Shown piece after piece: positions 19,020 through 26,741 of a stretch of 64,000 bases of DNA. Under the pieces are notes generated by a model. The model was given only the letters and a program-made list of their open reading frames with translations. It searched no databases and was not told the origin of the DNA. How positions within the stretch are numbered: the stretch's first letter is position 1; every line of letters begins with the position of its first letter. Position numbers and translations under genes: made by a program. The stretch comes from Patescibacteria group bacterium (GTDB lineage Bacteria; Patescibacteriota; Patescibacteriia; 2-12-FULL-60-25): contig JAGOTP010000003.1 of the NCBI GenBank assembly GCA_018061755.1, positions 1-64,000 on the forward strand, read 5' to 3'.

Positions 19020-20558
19020 ATGCCTTGGAAGATTATTTATCCCCTTTTAAGCATCATTTTAGGCGCTGGTATTGGTTTGGCTGGAGGTATTTTACTCGCT
19101 CGTGAATGGACAAAACGTTTGCGCAAGAAGGAGCTTGTCGATACAGAAACTCGCATCAAACAAGTGGAAATGAAGGAGCAAGAAGTCTTGCAACGCGCCA
19201 AAGAAAAAGCCATCAAGATTCTGGAAGATGCACGCCTCGAAGAGAAGCGTGCGCTTGAAGAACTTAAGAAAGAGCAGGCAGGATTACTTGAACGTGAAGA
19301 AACCTTTAGTAAAAAGGTGTTGGAGATTGACACTTCACGTCAAGAAGTTGAGAAGATGAAGCTCAAAGCAGAAGAAGCGGAAAAGGAAGCGCTCGCCTTA
19401 CAAAGCAAATTTTCTGAAGTGCTCGAGAAAACCGCTGGTTTGAGCAAAGAGCAAGCTGTCGAGCAATTGCTCAAAAAGATCGAGGTCGATGAAGCAGAGG
19501 TGCTCGTGAATCGTTTGCGGAAAGTCGAAGAGATGACGTCAGATGAAATCGATCGCAAGGCCAAGAACCTACTCGCGCTCGCCATTCAACGCCAGGCTTC
19601 ATCGCATGTTGCAGAGACGACAACTACCTACGTCGAACTGCCAAACGATGAAATGAAAGGTCGCATTATTGGCCGCGAAGGTCGCAATATCAAAGCTTTG
19701 GAACTGCTGACCGGTTGTGAATTCATCGTAGACGATACACCTGGCATGGTGACGATCTCAGGCTTCTCCCCTATCCGCCGTCAAATCGCCAAACGTGCTC
19801 TTGAGAAATTGGTCGCTGACGGCCGCATTCAACCAAGTCGCATCGAAGAAACAGTTGAAGAAGCCAAACGCGATTTGGCAGTTGATATTCGCAAAGCCGG
19901 TGAAAACGCCCTCTTCGAATTAGGTATTCCCATGGCTGGCATCGACGCCAAATTGATTCAAATCCTGGGACGTCTGCGCTATCGCACTAGCTACGGTCAA
20001 AATGCTCTCATGCACTCCATGGAAGTCGCGAACCTTGCCGCCGTGCTGGGTGAAGAGCTAGGCGCCGACGTCATGGTCTGCAAAAAAGGCGGCTTGTTGC
20101 ATGATGTAGGAAAAGCCGTTGACCACGACATGCAAGGCAGTCATCCAGAACTTGGTTATCGTATTCTCAAAAAATTCGGCTTCCCTGAAGAGATCTGTTA
20201 TCAGTCCATCGGTCATCACGAAGACAAGCCAAAAACCTTAGAAGCCATCATCGTCAAAGCCGCCGATGCTATCTCCGGTGCTCGACCAGGTGCTCGCAAA
20301 GATAATTTGGAACTCTACGTCAAACGTTTAGAAGACCTCGAAGCCACCGCCACCCGCTTCGAAGGCGTCGAAAAAGCCTACGCCATCCAAGCCGGCCGCG
20401 AAATCCGCGTCTTCGTAAACCCCCAACAAATCAACGACCTAGCCGCCTACGAACTCGCCAAAAAAATCGCCACTACCATCGAAGCTGAATTGAAACACCC
20501 CGGCGAAGTACGTGTGACTCTCATCCGCGAGACGCGTGTCATCGAATACGCTAGATAG
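19020..20558 (+). CDS. rny: Ribonuclease Y
   Basis: A 512-residue membrane-anchored endoribonuclease that starts bulk mRNA decay. Domains in order: N-terminal transmembrane helix (about residues 5-25), a long charged coiled coil (about 30-165), a KH RNA-binding domain with GRIIGREGRNIKALE (around 215), and an HD metal-phosphohydrolase domain with LLHDVGKAVDHD (around 360), followed by the conserved C-terminal part. Length matches the family (about 515-520). It appears to be monocistronic. The first structured repeat element begins 25 nt after its stop codon. Confidence 0.96.
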   Translation: MPWKIIYPLLSIILGAGIGLAGGILLAREWTKRLRKKELVDTETRIKQVEMKEQEVLQRAKEKAIKILEDARLEEKRALEELKKEQAGLLEREETFSKKVLEIDTSRQEVEKMKLKAEEAEKEALALQSKFSEVLEKTAGLSKEQAVEQLLKKIEVDEAEVLVNRLRKVEEMTSDEIDRKAKNLLALAIQRQASSHVAETTTTYVELPNDEMKGRIIGREGRNIKALELLTGCEFIVDDTPGMVTISGFSPIRRQIAKRALEKLVADGRIQPSRIEETVEEAKRDLAVDIRKAGENALFELGIPMAGIDAKLIQILGRLRYRTSYGQNALMHSMEVANLAAVLGEELGADVMVCKKGGLLHDVGKAVDHDMQGSHPELGYRILKKFGFPEEICYQSIGHHEDKPKTLEAIIVKAADAISGARPGARKDNLELYVKRLEDLEATATRFEGVEKAYAIQAGREIRVFVNPQQINDLAAYELAKKIATTIEAELKHPGEVRVTLIRETRVIEYAR

Positions 20559-20582
20559 TCCCCATTTCCGTCATCACGTCTA

Positions 20583-20696
20583 GTTAGCTCGGAGGAAGGA
20601 CTTGAATGCTCGAGCACCTGTTTGAGCAAAACCATTAAAAATAAGAATATGGATTGCGAGTTGCGCAGAGCATGAAAGGCCTTCCTCCGAGCTAAC
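20583..20696 (+). repeat. Structured repeat element, copy 1 (upstream of hup)
   Basis: A 114-nt element. The outer arms GTTAGCTCGGAGGAAGG (20583-20599) and CCTTCCTCCGAGCTAAC (20680-20696) are perfectly complementary over 17 bp. Inside is a core nearly identical to copy 2 at 21162-21277: it begins CTTGAATGCTCGAGCACCTG and ends GCGCAGAGCATGAAAGG. The inner ATGCTC pairs with GAGCAT, and a GA/GA internal loop separates it from the outer helix. The outer arms share no sequence with those of copy 2, although both pair with themselves. It lies between rny and the hup promoter. No run of T follows, so it is not a standard terminator. Confidence 0.85.
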
Positions 20697-20703
20697 CCCC
20701 AGT

Positions 20704-20732
20704 TTGCCCAATTTGAGCGAAAAATGTATCCT
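20704..20732 (+). promoter_or_regulatory. hup promoter
   Basis: TTGCCC (20704-20709), a 17-nt spacer and TATCCT (20727-20732). It lies just after repeat copy 1 and would start transcription near 20739, about 35 nt before the hup ATG. Confidence 0.55.
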
Positions 20733-20773
20733 ATCAACAATTAATTCTTTCATTCTTTCTCTTCCCCACTTCT

Positions 20774-21091
20774 ATGGACTCACTCAAAGTTAACAAAAAT
20801 GAGCTTGCCCATCGTATCTCGGAAAAAGTTGGCGTCACCAAGAAACAGGCGGAAGACATGTTGGAAGCCTTCGTTGAAATCGTCACGACCACCCTGCAAA
20901 CTGGTGGCGAAGTCACCATCGCTGGTTTCGGCGCTTTCCTCTCAAAGACTCGCAAGCCACGCACCGGTGTGAACCCACAATCCCCACAAGAGAAGATCCA
21001 AATCCCAGCCGTCACCGTTCCAAAATTCAAAGCAGGCAAAGGATTGAAGGACGCCTTGAAAGGTACAGGTCAAGCAGAAACGACAGCGTAA
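20774..21091 (+). CDS. hup: HU-family DNA-binding protein
   Basis: A 105-residue nucleoid protein. It begins MDSLKVNKNELAHRISEKVG; the core has TLQTGGEVTIAGFGAFLSK and the DNA-clasping arm region TRKPRTGVNPQSPQEKI, then VPKFKAGKGLKDALKG. It is some 15 residues longer than the usual 90, with a short extension at each end. It is a dimer that bends DNA. It has its own promoter and a strong terminator. It is flanked on both sides by copies of the structured repeat element, each 65-80 nt away. Confidence 0.96.
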   Translation: MDSLKVNKNELAHRISEKVGVTKKQAEDMLEAFVEIVTTTLQTGGEVTIAGFGAFLSKTRKPRTGVNPQSPQEKIQIPAVTVPKFKAGKGLKDALKGTGQAETTA

Positions 21092-21108
21092 AAATATCCA
21101 TCAGTAAA

Positions 21109-21150
21109 GTAAGACACAGAGCGCTCATAAGCGCTCTGTGTCTTTTATTC
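21109..21150 (+). terminator. hup intrinsic terminator
   Basis: GACACAGAGCGC pairs perfectly with GCGCTCTGTGTC (12 bp) around a TCATAA loop and is followed by TTTTATT. It ends the hup transcript about 50 nt after the stop codon. Confidence 0.92.
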
Positions 21151-21161
21151 ATCAACAACAA

Positions 21162-21277
21162 GTTGGTACGAGGTACGTCCTTGAATGCTCGAGCACCTGT
21201 TTGAGCGAAACGATTAAAAAACAAGGATAACGGATCGCGAGTTGCGCAGAGCATGAAAGGACGTAGTTCGTACCAAC
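21162..21277 (+). repeat. Structured repeat element, copy 2 (downstream of hup)
   Basis: A 116-nt element in the same orientation as copy 1. Outer arms: 21162-21180 (GTTGGTACGAGGTACGTCC) and 21259-21277 (GGACGTAGTTCGTACCAAC); 17 of 19 positions pair, plus one G-U. The core is almost the same as copy 1, with most differences in the middle A-rich loop. Position-for-position, the arms differ from copy 1 but stay complementary within the copy, which is the pattern expected from selection on a helix. It begins only 12 nt after the hup terminator. Confidence 0.85.
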
Positions 21278-21285
21278 ATCCATAA

Positions 21286-21350
21286 ACGACAAACGCCCGC
21301 TTCCGTAGCTCCACTCCTTGTGAGAGTGGCGGATGCGAGCGTGTTGTCCT
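21286..21350 (-). terminator. Long imperfect hairpin 3' of the 21414-22157 gene
   Basis: On the minus strand CGCTCGC pairs with GCGGGCG, with an inner CCACTC/GAGTGG hairpin, followed by TTTGTCGTTTA. GACAA and TTGTC extend the base. It probably ends the GC-rich lipoprotein transcript. Together with the hup terminator and repeat copy 2 it accounts for most of the 21092-21413 gap. Confidence 0.6.
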
Positions 21351-21413
21351 CCTGTGTAGAATGATCACCTCCTGATGAACGAAGGAACGATGGGAACCAG
21401 AGACCGAGTAGCT

Positions 21414-22157
21414 CTACCAGCCCCAGTCGTTGTAGACGGGCTGCTGGAACCCCGGCTGGAAACCGGGCTGGAAACCGGGCTGCTGTCCGCCGGCGAAGGG
21501 CAGCGTGGTACCCGGAACGCCGGGCACACCACCCACGCCGGGTCCCAGGCGGTTGGTGGGGACGTCGTAGGCGACCCCGTTGCTAGAGATGAAGTAGGTC
21601 TGCACCCCCGGGATCCAGGCGGTCGGGCTGCAGCCGCCGGTGCTGGCGATGAACCAGGGCTGGGTCGAAGGGCAGTTGGTCTGGATGTCGGCCATCCCGG
21701 GCTGCTGGACGCGCGTCGCAGCGACGTTGTAGGGGTCGGCCGGGTTCAGGTTGACCACGTAGGCCCCCTGCTGACGCGTACCGGCCAGGTAGGCCGCCTG
21801 CTGGTTGCCTGCGGCAACCTGCGCGCCCGGCGTCATGCCCGGGTACGGCAGACCGGCCGGCAGCATCGGCGCGGGCGGCGGTGCAGCCGCCAGAGCCCCG
21901 TAGCCCTGGATGAACGGCGCAGTACGTGCGTAGTACCCCGAAGGGTACTGCACACCCGACCACGGACCGCCGGGCCAGTAACCGGCACCCGGGTAGGCGT
22001 TCGGACTGAAGCCGTAGTAGCCCGGGTTGGCAGCCGCGACGAGGGCGTTGGCGAGCGCGATGCTCGTCGCCCGCTCGGCGATGACGCAGCCGCTGCCGAT
22101 GGTGGCCATGGCGAGAGCGAAAGCACCCGAGACACCGAAACGAACGATGCGGTTCAT
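21414..22157 (-). CDS. GC-rich Pro/Gly-rich putative lipoprotein
   Basis: A 247-residue secreted protein starting MNRIVRFGVSGAFALAMATI, with a lipobox-like IGSGC near residue 24, so lipid anchoring is likely. The mature part is rich in Pro, Gly, Tyr, Ala and Asn and ends with GFQP-type repeats (GFQPGFQPGFQQP). No family is recognised. Base composition is much richer in G+C than its neighbours, with codons ending in C or G. A Shine-Dalgarno-like GGGGGAGA precedes the ATG at 22157; a longer frame starting at 22181 has no better support. Leader is about 140 nt. It is divergent from the carotenoid operon. Confidence 0.75.
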   Translation of the reverse strand: MNRIVRFGVSGAFALAMATIGSGCVIAERATSIALANALVAAANPGYYGFSPNAYPGAGYWPGGPWSGVQYPSGYYARTAPFIQGYGALAAAPPPAPMLPAGLPYPGMTPGAQVAAGNQQAAYLAGTRQQGAYVVNLNPADPYNVAATRVQQPGMADIQTNCPSTQPWFIASTGGCSPTAWIPGVQTYFISSNGVAYDVPTNRLGPGVGGVPGVPGTTLPFAGGQQPGFQPGFQPGFQQPVYNDWGW

Positions 22158-22300
22158 TGTGATGGACCCTGTCTCCCCCATCTTGGATGGAGGGCTAACG
22201 AAACCGTTGACGTTGGTAGACCTTGTTGTTCGACGAACCCGCGTTTACCAGCTCTTCACGAGCGATTTCCTACATGAAAAGAGCGAGTGTACGTGTTCTA

Positions 22301-22351
22301 AGGCTAGCATATTTTATTAAAATTGTCAATCGGTTTTCCGGGGAGTATTCT
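22301..22351. promoter_or_regulatory. Back-to-back promoters sharing overlapping -35 boxes
   Basis: Plus strand: TTGTCA (22323-22328), 17 nt, TATTCT (22346-22351), driving the carotenoid genes. Minus strand: TTGACA (complement of 22324-22329), 17 nt, TAGCCT (complement of 22301-22306), driving the lipoprotein gene. The two -35 boxes overlap within ATTGTCAAT, so polymerase cannot occupy both at once. A GGGGA/TCCCC hairpin lies in the plus-strand leader. Confidence 0.6.
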
Positions 22352-22370
22352 ACACAAATTCCCCCTATTT

Positions 22371-23453
22371 ATGGCTGCACATCCCCTCACTTCCGCCGCT
22401 TGGCCGACCTTTCGCCAAACGTTTGATCAAAAATTGACCGATGCGTTAAACGCCCACATTCATGGGCTACCCCTGCAAAAAGACCAAGCTCTACATGAAT
22501 TATTCACCCACCTCATCTCCTTAGCTGGACAAGGGAAACGTGTCCGACCGTATGTCGCCGCGTTGCTCTTTGAAGCGAGCGGTGGGGACAAAGAGACGCT
22601 ACCTTGGGATGCGTTGCTCGGCATCGAACTGATCCATCTCTTCGCCCTGATTCATGATGACCTGATTGATGAAGGCACTCTGCGGCATAATGTCGAAACC
22701 GTGCAGACCTTTGTCGCTCGTCGGCTCCAGGAACGACAACGAAATGGTGTCTATGCACGTATTGGAGAATCGCAGGCGTTGCTCGCTGGGGATTTAGTTT
22801 ATACCTGGGCCTTTAAACATTTGACGAAGGTGTTGCAAGAATCGAATCAGAGTGAGATGGCGCGAAATATTATCTTCCAGCTTTTGGAAGAAGTGATCGT
22901 GGGACAGACGCTCGATGTTGATCTGACAACCCGCAATCCTGAGCCTTATGAATTGATCGAGCAGAAGATGCTCCTCAAAACGGCACGTTATACCTTTAGT
23001 CGACCAATGCAGCTTGGCGCAGCCTTAAGCGGCAAAGCAACCGAAGAGCTTCTGCGCTTTTGTCAAGAATTCGGGGATCCACTGGGCATGGCCTTTCAAT
23101 TACAAGATGATTGGTTTGATCTGATCGCAAGCGAACAGCGCACCGGGAAAACCGGCTATCGCGATCTAGAAGAAGCACAACAAACGTTTTTCACTTGCTT
23201 CGTACAGACTCAAGGAACCGTAAATCAACAAGAACGCTTAGCCAGACTCTTGGGACATCCGCTGACCAAAGCAGAACAAGAAGCCGCCTATGCCCTCTTC
23301 ACCGAAGTTGGAGCCATGGAGCATGGTGAACGTTTGATTGAAAAATATTTCTTGGAGGCAGAGCGCGTATTGAAACAAGCAGCCTATCTTTCCGATGAGC
23401 ACAAACAAACGCTGCAATCATTAGTCACCTTCTTGAAAACTCGCTCGGCATGA
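22371..23453 (+). CDS. crtE: Polyprenyl diphosphate synthase (GGPP/FPP type)
   Basis: A 360-residue trans-isoprenyl diphosphate synthase that builds the C15-C20 allylic diphosphate. The first Asp-rich motif is in LIHDDLIDEG (DDxxD), the second in FQLQDDWFDL. The QGKRVRP segment binds the diphosphate. It is the first gene of a four-part carotenoid locus, and its stop overlaps the next start as ATGA. The ATG at 22371 is chosen because it follows the promoter; an upstream TTG frame overlaps the promoter itself. Symbol is by context; the chain length is not readable. Confidence 0.88.
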   Translation: MAAHPLTSAAWPTFRQTFDQKLTDALNAHIHGLPLQKDQALHELFTHLISLAGQGKRVRPYVAALLFEASGGDKETLPWDALLGIELIHLFALIHDDLIDEGTLRHNVETVQTFVARRLQERQRNGVYARIGESQALLAGDLVYTWAFKHLTKVLQESNQSEMARNIIFQLLEEVIVGQTLDVDLTTRNPEPYELIEQKMLLKTARYTFSRPMQLGAALSGKATEELLRFCQEFGDPLGMAFQLQDDWFDLIASEQRTGKTGYRDLEEAQQTFFTCFVQTQGTVNQQERLARLLGHPLTKAEQEAAYALFTEVGAMEHGERLIEKYFLEAERVLKQAAYLSDEHKQTLQSLVTFLKTRSA

Positions 23454-24310
23454 TCGCTCCTCTACCATCGGCAGAAGATTTTGCCCAGTGTCGTGCACTC
23501 CAGAAAAAACACGGGACAAGTTACGCGCTTGCCACCAAGTTCTTTCCGCGCGAAAAACGCCTCGCGACCGAAGCGCTCTACGCCTTTTTTCGTGTTCCTG
23601 ATGACATTGTCGATGTCGCCTATAGCCAGGATAAACAAACAGGGACAGCTGAACTAGCACGCTTCAGCCAAGCCTGGCGTAAGGCTATTGATAGCGGTAC
23701 CAGTGAAGATCCGATCCTGCGCTGCACCGCTTGGGCATTCCGACGTTTTGCGATTCCCATGGAATATGGCGAAGCATTTTTGGAAGCCATGCAACAAGAC
23801 ACAGTCGTTGAACATTACGAAACGTACACCGATCTGAAGCAATATATGTACGGTTCAGCCGTTGTTGTTGGTCTCATGATGACGCACGTCATTGGCTTTT
23901 CCGACAAACAAGCGCTTGAGCATGCCAAAGCCTTAGGCGAAGCCATGCAGCTCACGAATTTCTTACGAGATGTCGGCGAAGATTGGCGCGAACGGCAACG
24001 TGTCTATTTACCAGAAGAGGATCTGAAGCGATTTCGGGTTACTCCAGAAGAAATTCAAACAGGCCAACTAAATTCGCAGGTAATTGAATTATTACGTTTT
24101 GAAATACAGCGCGCAGACGCGCTCTACGCACAAGCCGAACCAGGGATCGCGCTTCTTTCAAAAGATGGACGTTTTGCCGTACGCGCTGCCAGCCGTCTGT
24201 ATCAGGCGATCCTGCGTAAGATTGAACAAAATAATTACGATGTATTCAGCAAACGTGCGAGAACATCAAGTTTAGAGAAAGCTCGCCTTCTCTTACAAGC
24301 TGCACTATGA
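23450..24310 (+). CDS. crtB: Phytoene/squalene synthase family (phytoene synthase)
   Basis: A 286-residue head-to-head prenyl synthase. It joins two GGPP molecules to phytoene (or two FPP to a C30 equivalent). Motifs: YALATKFFPREKR, YAFFRVPDDIVD (first Asp-rich region), and LTNFLRDVGEDW (second). ATGA overlaps link it to the genes on both sides, so expression is coupled. Because a CrtI-type desaturase follows, phytoene synthase is the best reading; squalene or dehydrosqualene synthase is less likely. Confidence 0.9.
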   Translation: MIAPLPSAEDFAQCRALQKKHGTSYALATKFFPREKRLATEALYAFFRVPDDIVDVAYSQDKQTGTAELARFSQAWRKAIDSGTSEDPILRCTAWAFRRFAIPMEYGEAFLEAMQQDTVVEHYETYTDLKQYMYGSAVVVGLMMTHVIGFSDKQALEHAKALGEAMQLTNFLRDVGEDWRERQRVYLPEEDLKRFRVTPEEIQTGQLNSQVIELLRFEIQRADALYAQAEPGIALLSKDGRFAVRAASRLYQAILRKIEQNNYDVFSKRARTSSLEKARLLLQAAL

Positions 24311-25812
24311 AAATAGCCATTATCGGTGGAGGCCTTGGAGGCTTAGCTACAGCTGCTTTATTCGCCGCGTCAGGTGATGAAGTAACCGTTTACGAGAAAA
24401 ATGAGCAACTAGGCGGCAGAGCCTCGGTGCTCAAGCTCGATGGTTTCACATTCGACATGGGTCCTTCTTGGTATCTCATGCCGGAGTTTTTTGAGCATCT
24501 CTTTCAATTATTAGGTGAACGGACAGAAGACTATTACCAACTCCAAAGACTTGACCCATCCTATCGGATCTTTTTCAAAGGTCAGCCGAAGTCTGTTGAT
24601 TTCTATGGTGATCTGGCACGTGATTTAGATCTTCTTGAAAAACTAGAACCGGGTTGTCGTCAAAAGATTGAAACCTATCTCGAAACAGCTCGTCAGCAAT
24701 ATGAAATATCGACCGATCGATTCATCTACAAAAACTATGATTCACTTCGTGATTTTTTCACGAAAGAGATTCTGAAAGATGGCCTTAAACTGCATGTCTT
24801 TGAGTCGATGGAGCGTTACATCAATCGACAATTCAAAAGCCCAGAAGTTCAAAAGATTCTGCAGTACACCCTTGTTTTCTTAGGCAGCTCCCCCGCTCGC
24901 ACTCCTGCCCTATACTCCTTGATGAGTCATATCGATTTCCATCAAGGGGTCTTTTATCCCATGGGTGGCATCGGACAATTGCCCAGGGCATTAGAAATCA
25001 TTAGCAAGAAACATGGGGTGCAATTCAAAGTAAATACGCCGGTAAAGCGGATTGTGGTGGAACAGGGTCACGTAAAAGGCATCGAATTAGCGTCTGGTGA
25101 CATTGAGTCAGCGGATATCGTCATCTCTAACGCCGACATCGCGCACACCGAACAACAACTTCTCCCACCAGAAGCTCGCGATCATGCGGCGAGCTATTGG
25201 AAGAAACGGACACTGGCCCCTTCTGCTTTCATGTTGTATTTAGGGATTGATAAAAAACTTCCTCAGCTGAAGCATCATAATTTGTTATTTTGTACGAATT
25301 GGAAAAGGACATTTGATCAAATTTTCGAGCACCCGACTTGGCCCGATGATCCATCGCTCTATATCTGCGCTCCGAGCGTAACAGATCCATCGGTTGCTCC
25401 GGCTGGAATGGAGAATCTTTTTGTTCTCGTTCCGATTGCCGCAGGACTCCCAGACACTGAAGAAATTCGACAAACCTATACCGATCGAATATTAGAGCTG
25501 ATCGAACAAGAGATGAATATCCCCGATCTGCGATCACATATCATCGTTCAGAAAATATTTTGTGTTCGTGACTTCGTTGAACGCTATAACAGCTTGGGTG
25601 GCAGCGCCCTTGGTTTAGCGCATACCCTGTTACAGACCGCGACCTTCCGACCGAATAACGTAAGCAAAAAAGTGAAAGGACTCTACTACGTTGGAGCCAA
25701 CACCAATCCAGGCATTGGCATGCCCATGGTCATCGCAAGTGCCGAACTTGTCTACAAACGTATCCGCAATATAAAAACCAGTAGCCGTCTCACCAAGCTC
25801 GTGCGAGAATAA
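24307..25812 (+). CDS. crtI: Phytoene desaturase-like FAD oxidoreductase
   Basis: A 501-residue CrtI-family flavoprotein. The N-terminus KIAIIGGGLGGLATAALFAA is the FAD-binding Rossmann motif, followed by YEKNEQLGGRA; the C-terminal region has YYVGANTNPGIGMPMVI, the second FAD-contact motif of the family. It introduces double bonds into phytoene to give a coloured polyene. It overlaps crtB by 4 nt, and its last 23 nt overlap the convergent UbiA gene. Confidence 0.92.
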   Translation: MKIAIIGGGLGGLATAALFAASGDEVTVYEKNEQLGGRASVLKLDGFTFDMGPSWYLMPEFFEHLFQLLGERTEDYYQLQRLDPSYRIFFKGQPKSVDFYGDLARDLDLLEKLEPGCRQKIETYLETARQQYEISTDRFIYKNYDSLRDFFTKEILKDGLKLHVFESMERYINRQFKSPEVQKILQYTLVFLGSSPARTPALYSLMSHIDFHQGVFYPMGGIGQLPRALEIISKKHGVQFKVNTPVKRIVVEQGHVKGIELASGDIESADIVISNADIAHTEQQLLPPEARDHAASYWKKRTLAPSAFMLYLGIDKKLPQLKHHNLLFCTNWKRTFDQIFEHPTWPDDPSLYICAPSVTDPSVAPAGMENLFVLVPIAAGLPDTEEIRQTYTDRILELIEQEMNIPDLRSHIIVQKIFCVRDFVERYNSLGGSALGLAHTLLQTATFRPNNVSKKVKGLYYVGANTNPGIGMPMVIASAELVYKRIRNIKTSSRLTKLVRE

Positions 25813-26611
25813 TCAGAAAGAGCAGCATTCCGACCAAGGTATTTAGCCAAGGAAAGAAGGTGTAGATTTTTAGTAGCTTTTGATTCTGCGCCCGGCTGCT
25901 CACGCCCATCAATACGATATAGACGATCCCTAATACAAGCGCGGGCCATCCAAAGACCGGGTAGATGAAGAGAGCCGATAGAGCATACAATCCTGCACAG
26001 ACCATCAATGTTTTTGTTTTTCCCAAGGTCGTCGCAATCGTCGACAAGTGTGCTGTTCGATCCGCTTCGATATCTGGGACAGCTGAATACGCGTGCATCG
26101 CCATACACCAGCAGGCGGCAGCAAAAACCAAACCAACGTTCAATCTACCGCCACCAAACGTATACCAGGCCGTCAGTCCAGGAAACAGATAGAGGATATT
26201 GAACAAGGCATCCAGAAACGGCCTCGCCTTAGCTCGAATCGGTGGAGCTGAGTAGAAGGCCCCCAAGAGTAGGAAGAGTACCACCGATAAAATTGCTGAA
26301 AATGGAAGAAGGAGAAACGCTATCAGGAAAGGCAATAAACCCAAGATGCTCCAGCGAATAATGTGTTGGGCATGTTTCGGATTCAACGTTTTTTCATATC
26401 CCTGTTTTTTTGGATTCAAACGGTCCGTTTCAATATCAAAAATATCGTTAATCCCATACAAAAACAGGTTGGCCGGAAATGTAAAGACGAGAAGCGCAAA
26501 CGCGCCCAACCAGGACCAATGACCACCCGAGGTCAAGGCAGCAACACTCCCCAAAAGCGCCGGACCTAGTAAATAGATCCAAAAGCGTGGACGGCTGACT
26601 GAGAGAAGCAT
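25790..26611 (-). CDS. UbiA-type prenyltransferase (possible lycopene elongase)
   Basis: A 273-residue membrane prenyltransferase with 7-9 helices. The catalytic NDIFDIETDRLNP (NDxxDxxxD) lies near residue 60 and the second Asp-rich site VPDIEADRTAHL near 185. Next to a carotenoid operon this most resembles lycopene elongases (CrtEb/LbtA/bacterioruberin type), which add C5 units to lycopene ends. That substrate is inferred from context; a quinone or heme prenyltransferase is possible. The ATG at 26611 matches the family start (MLLSVSRPRFW); a 32-codon upstream extension overlaps the next gene's hairpin and is rejected. Convergent with crtI. Confidence 0.85.
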   Translation of the reverse strand: MLLSVSRPRFWIYLLGPALLGSVAALTSGGHWSWLGAFALLVFTFPANLFLYGINDIFDIETDRLNPKKQGYEKTLNPKHAQHIIRWSILGLLPFLIAFLLLPFSAILSVVLFLLLGAFYSAPPIRAKARPFLDALFNILYLFPGLTAWYTFGGGRLNVGLVFAAACWCMAMHAYSAVPDIEADRTAHLSTIATTLGKTKTLMVCAGLYALSALFIYPVFGWPALVLGIVYIVLMGVSSRAQNQKLLKIYTFFPWLNTLVGMLLFLIILARAW

Positions 26612-26644
26612 AGCAGGATCATACCCTGTCCTCCAAAAACACAA

Positions 26645-26706
26645 AAACGACAAAGCCTCGCGAACCGGAGTTCGACAAGGTTTGTCGATCTGCGACTGCG
26701 AGGCCA
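26645..26706 (-). terminator. Long hairpin 3' of the ClpP-like gene
   Basis: On the minus strand GCCTCGC pairs with GCGAGGC around a 35-nt loop that contains its own CGACAA/TTGTCG hairpin; TTTGTCGTTTTTG follows. The TTTGTCG tail could also pair with CGACAAA in the loop. The region lies upstream of the UbiA start codon as well. Confidence 0.6.
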
Positions 26707-26741
26707 TCTCTCCTTTAACTTAAGGTACGAACCCCACTGGA

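Noticed and set aside
20600-20680. Hammerhead ribozyme in the conserved core
   Set aside because: CTGTTTGAGCGAAAC superficially resembles CUGAUGAG...CGAAAC, but the central stem is missing and copy 1 breaks the GAAA core.
20583-21277. MITE or insertion-sequence remnants with terminal inverted repeats
   Set aside because: Terminal repeats should be alike between copies. Here the outer arms differ completely and only their self-pairing is kept; I also see no target-site duplication.
21375-22277. Long plus-strand open frame opposite the GC-rich lipoprotein
   Set aside because: Arg/Gly/Val-rich shadow; the minus-strand frame has a signal peptide and lipobox, so it is the real gene.
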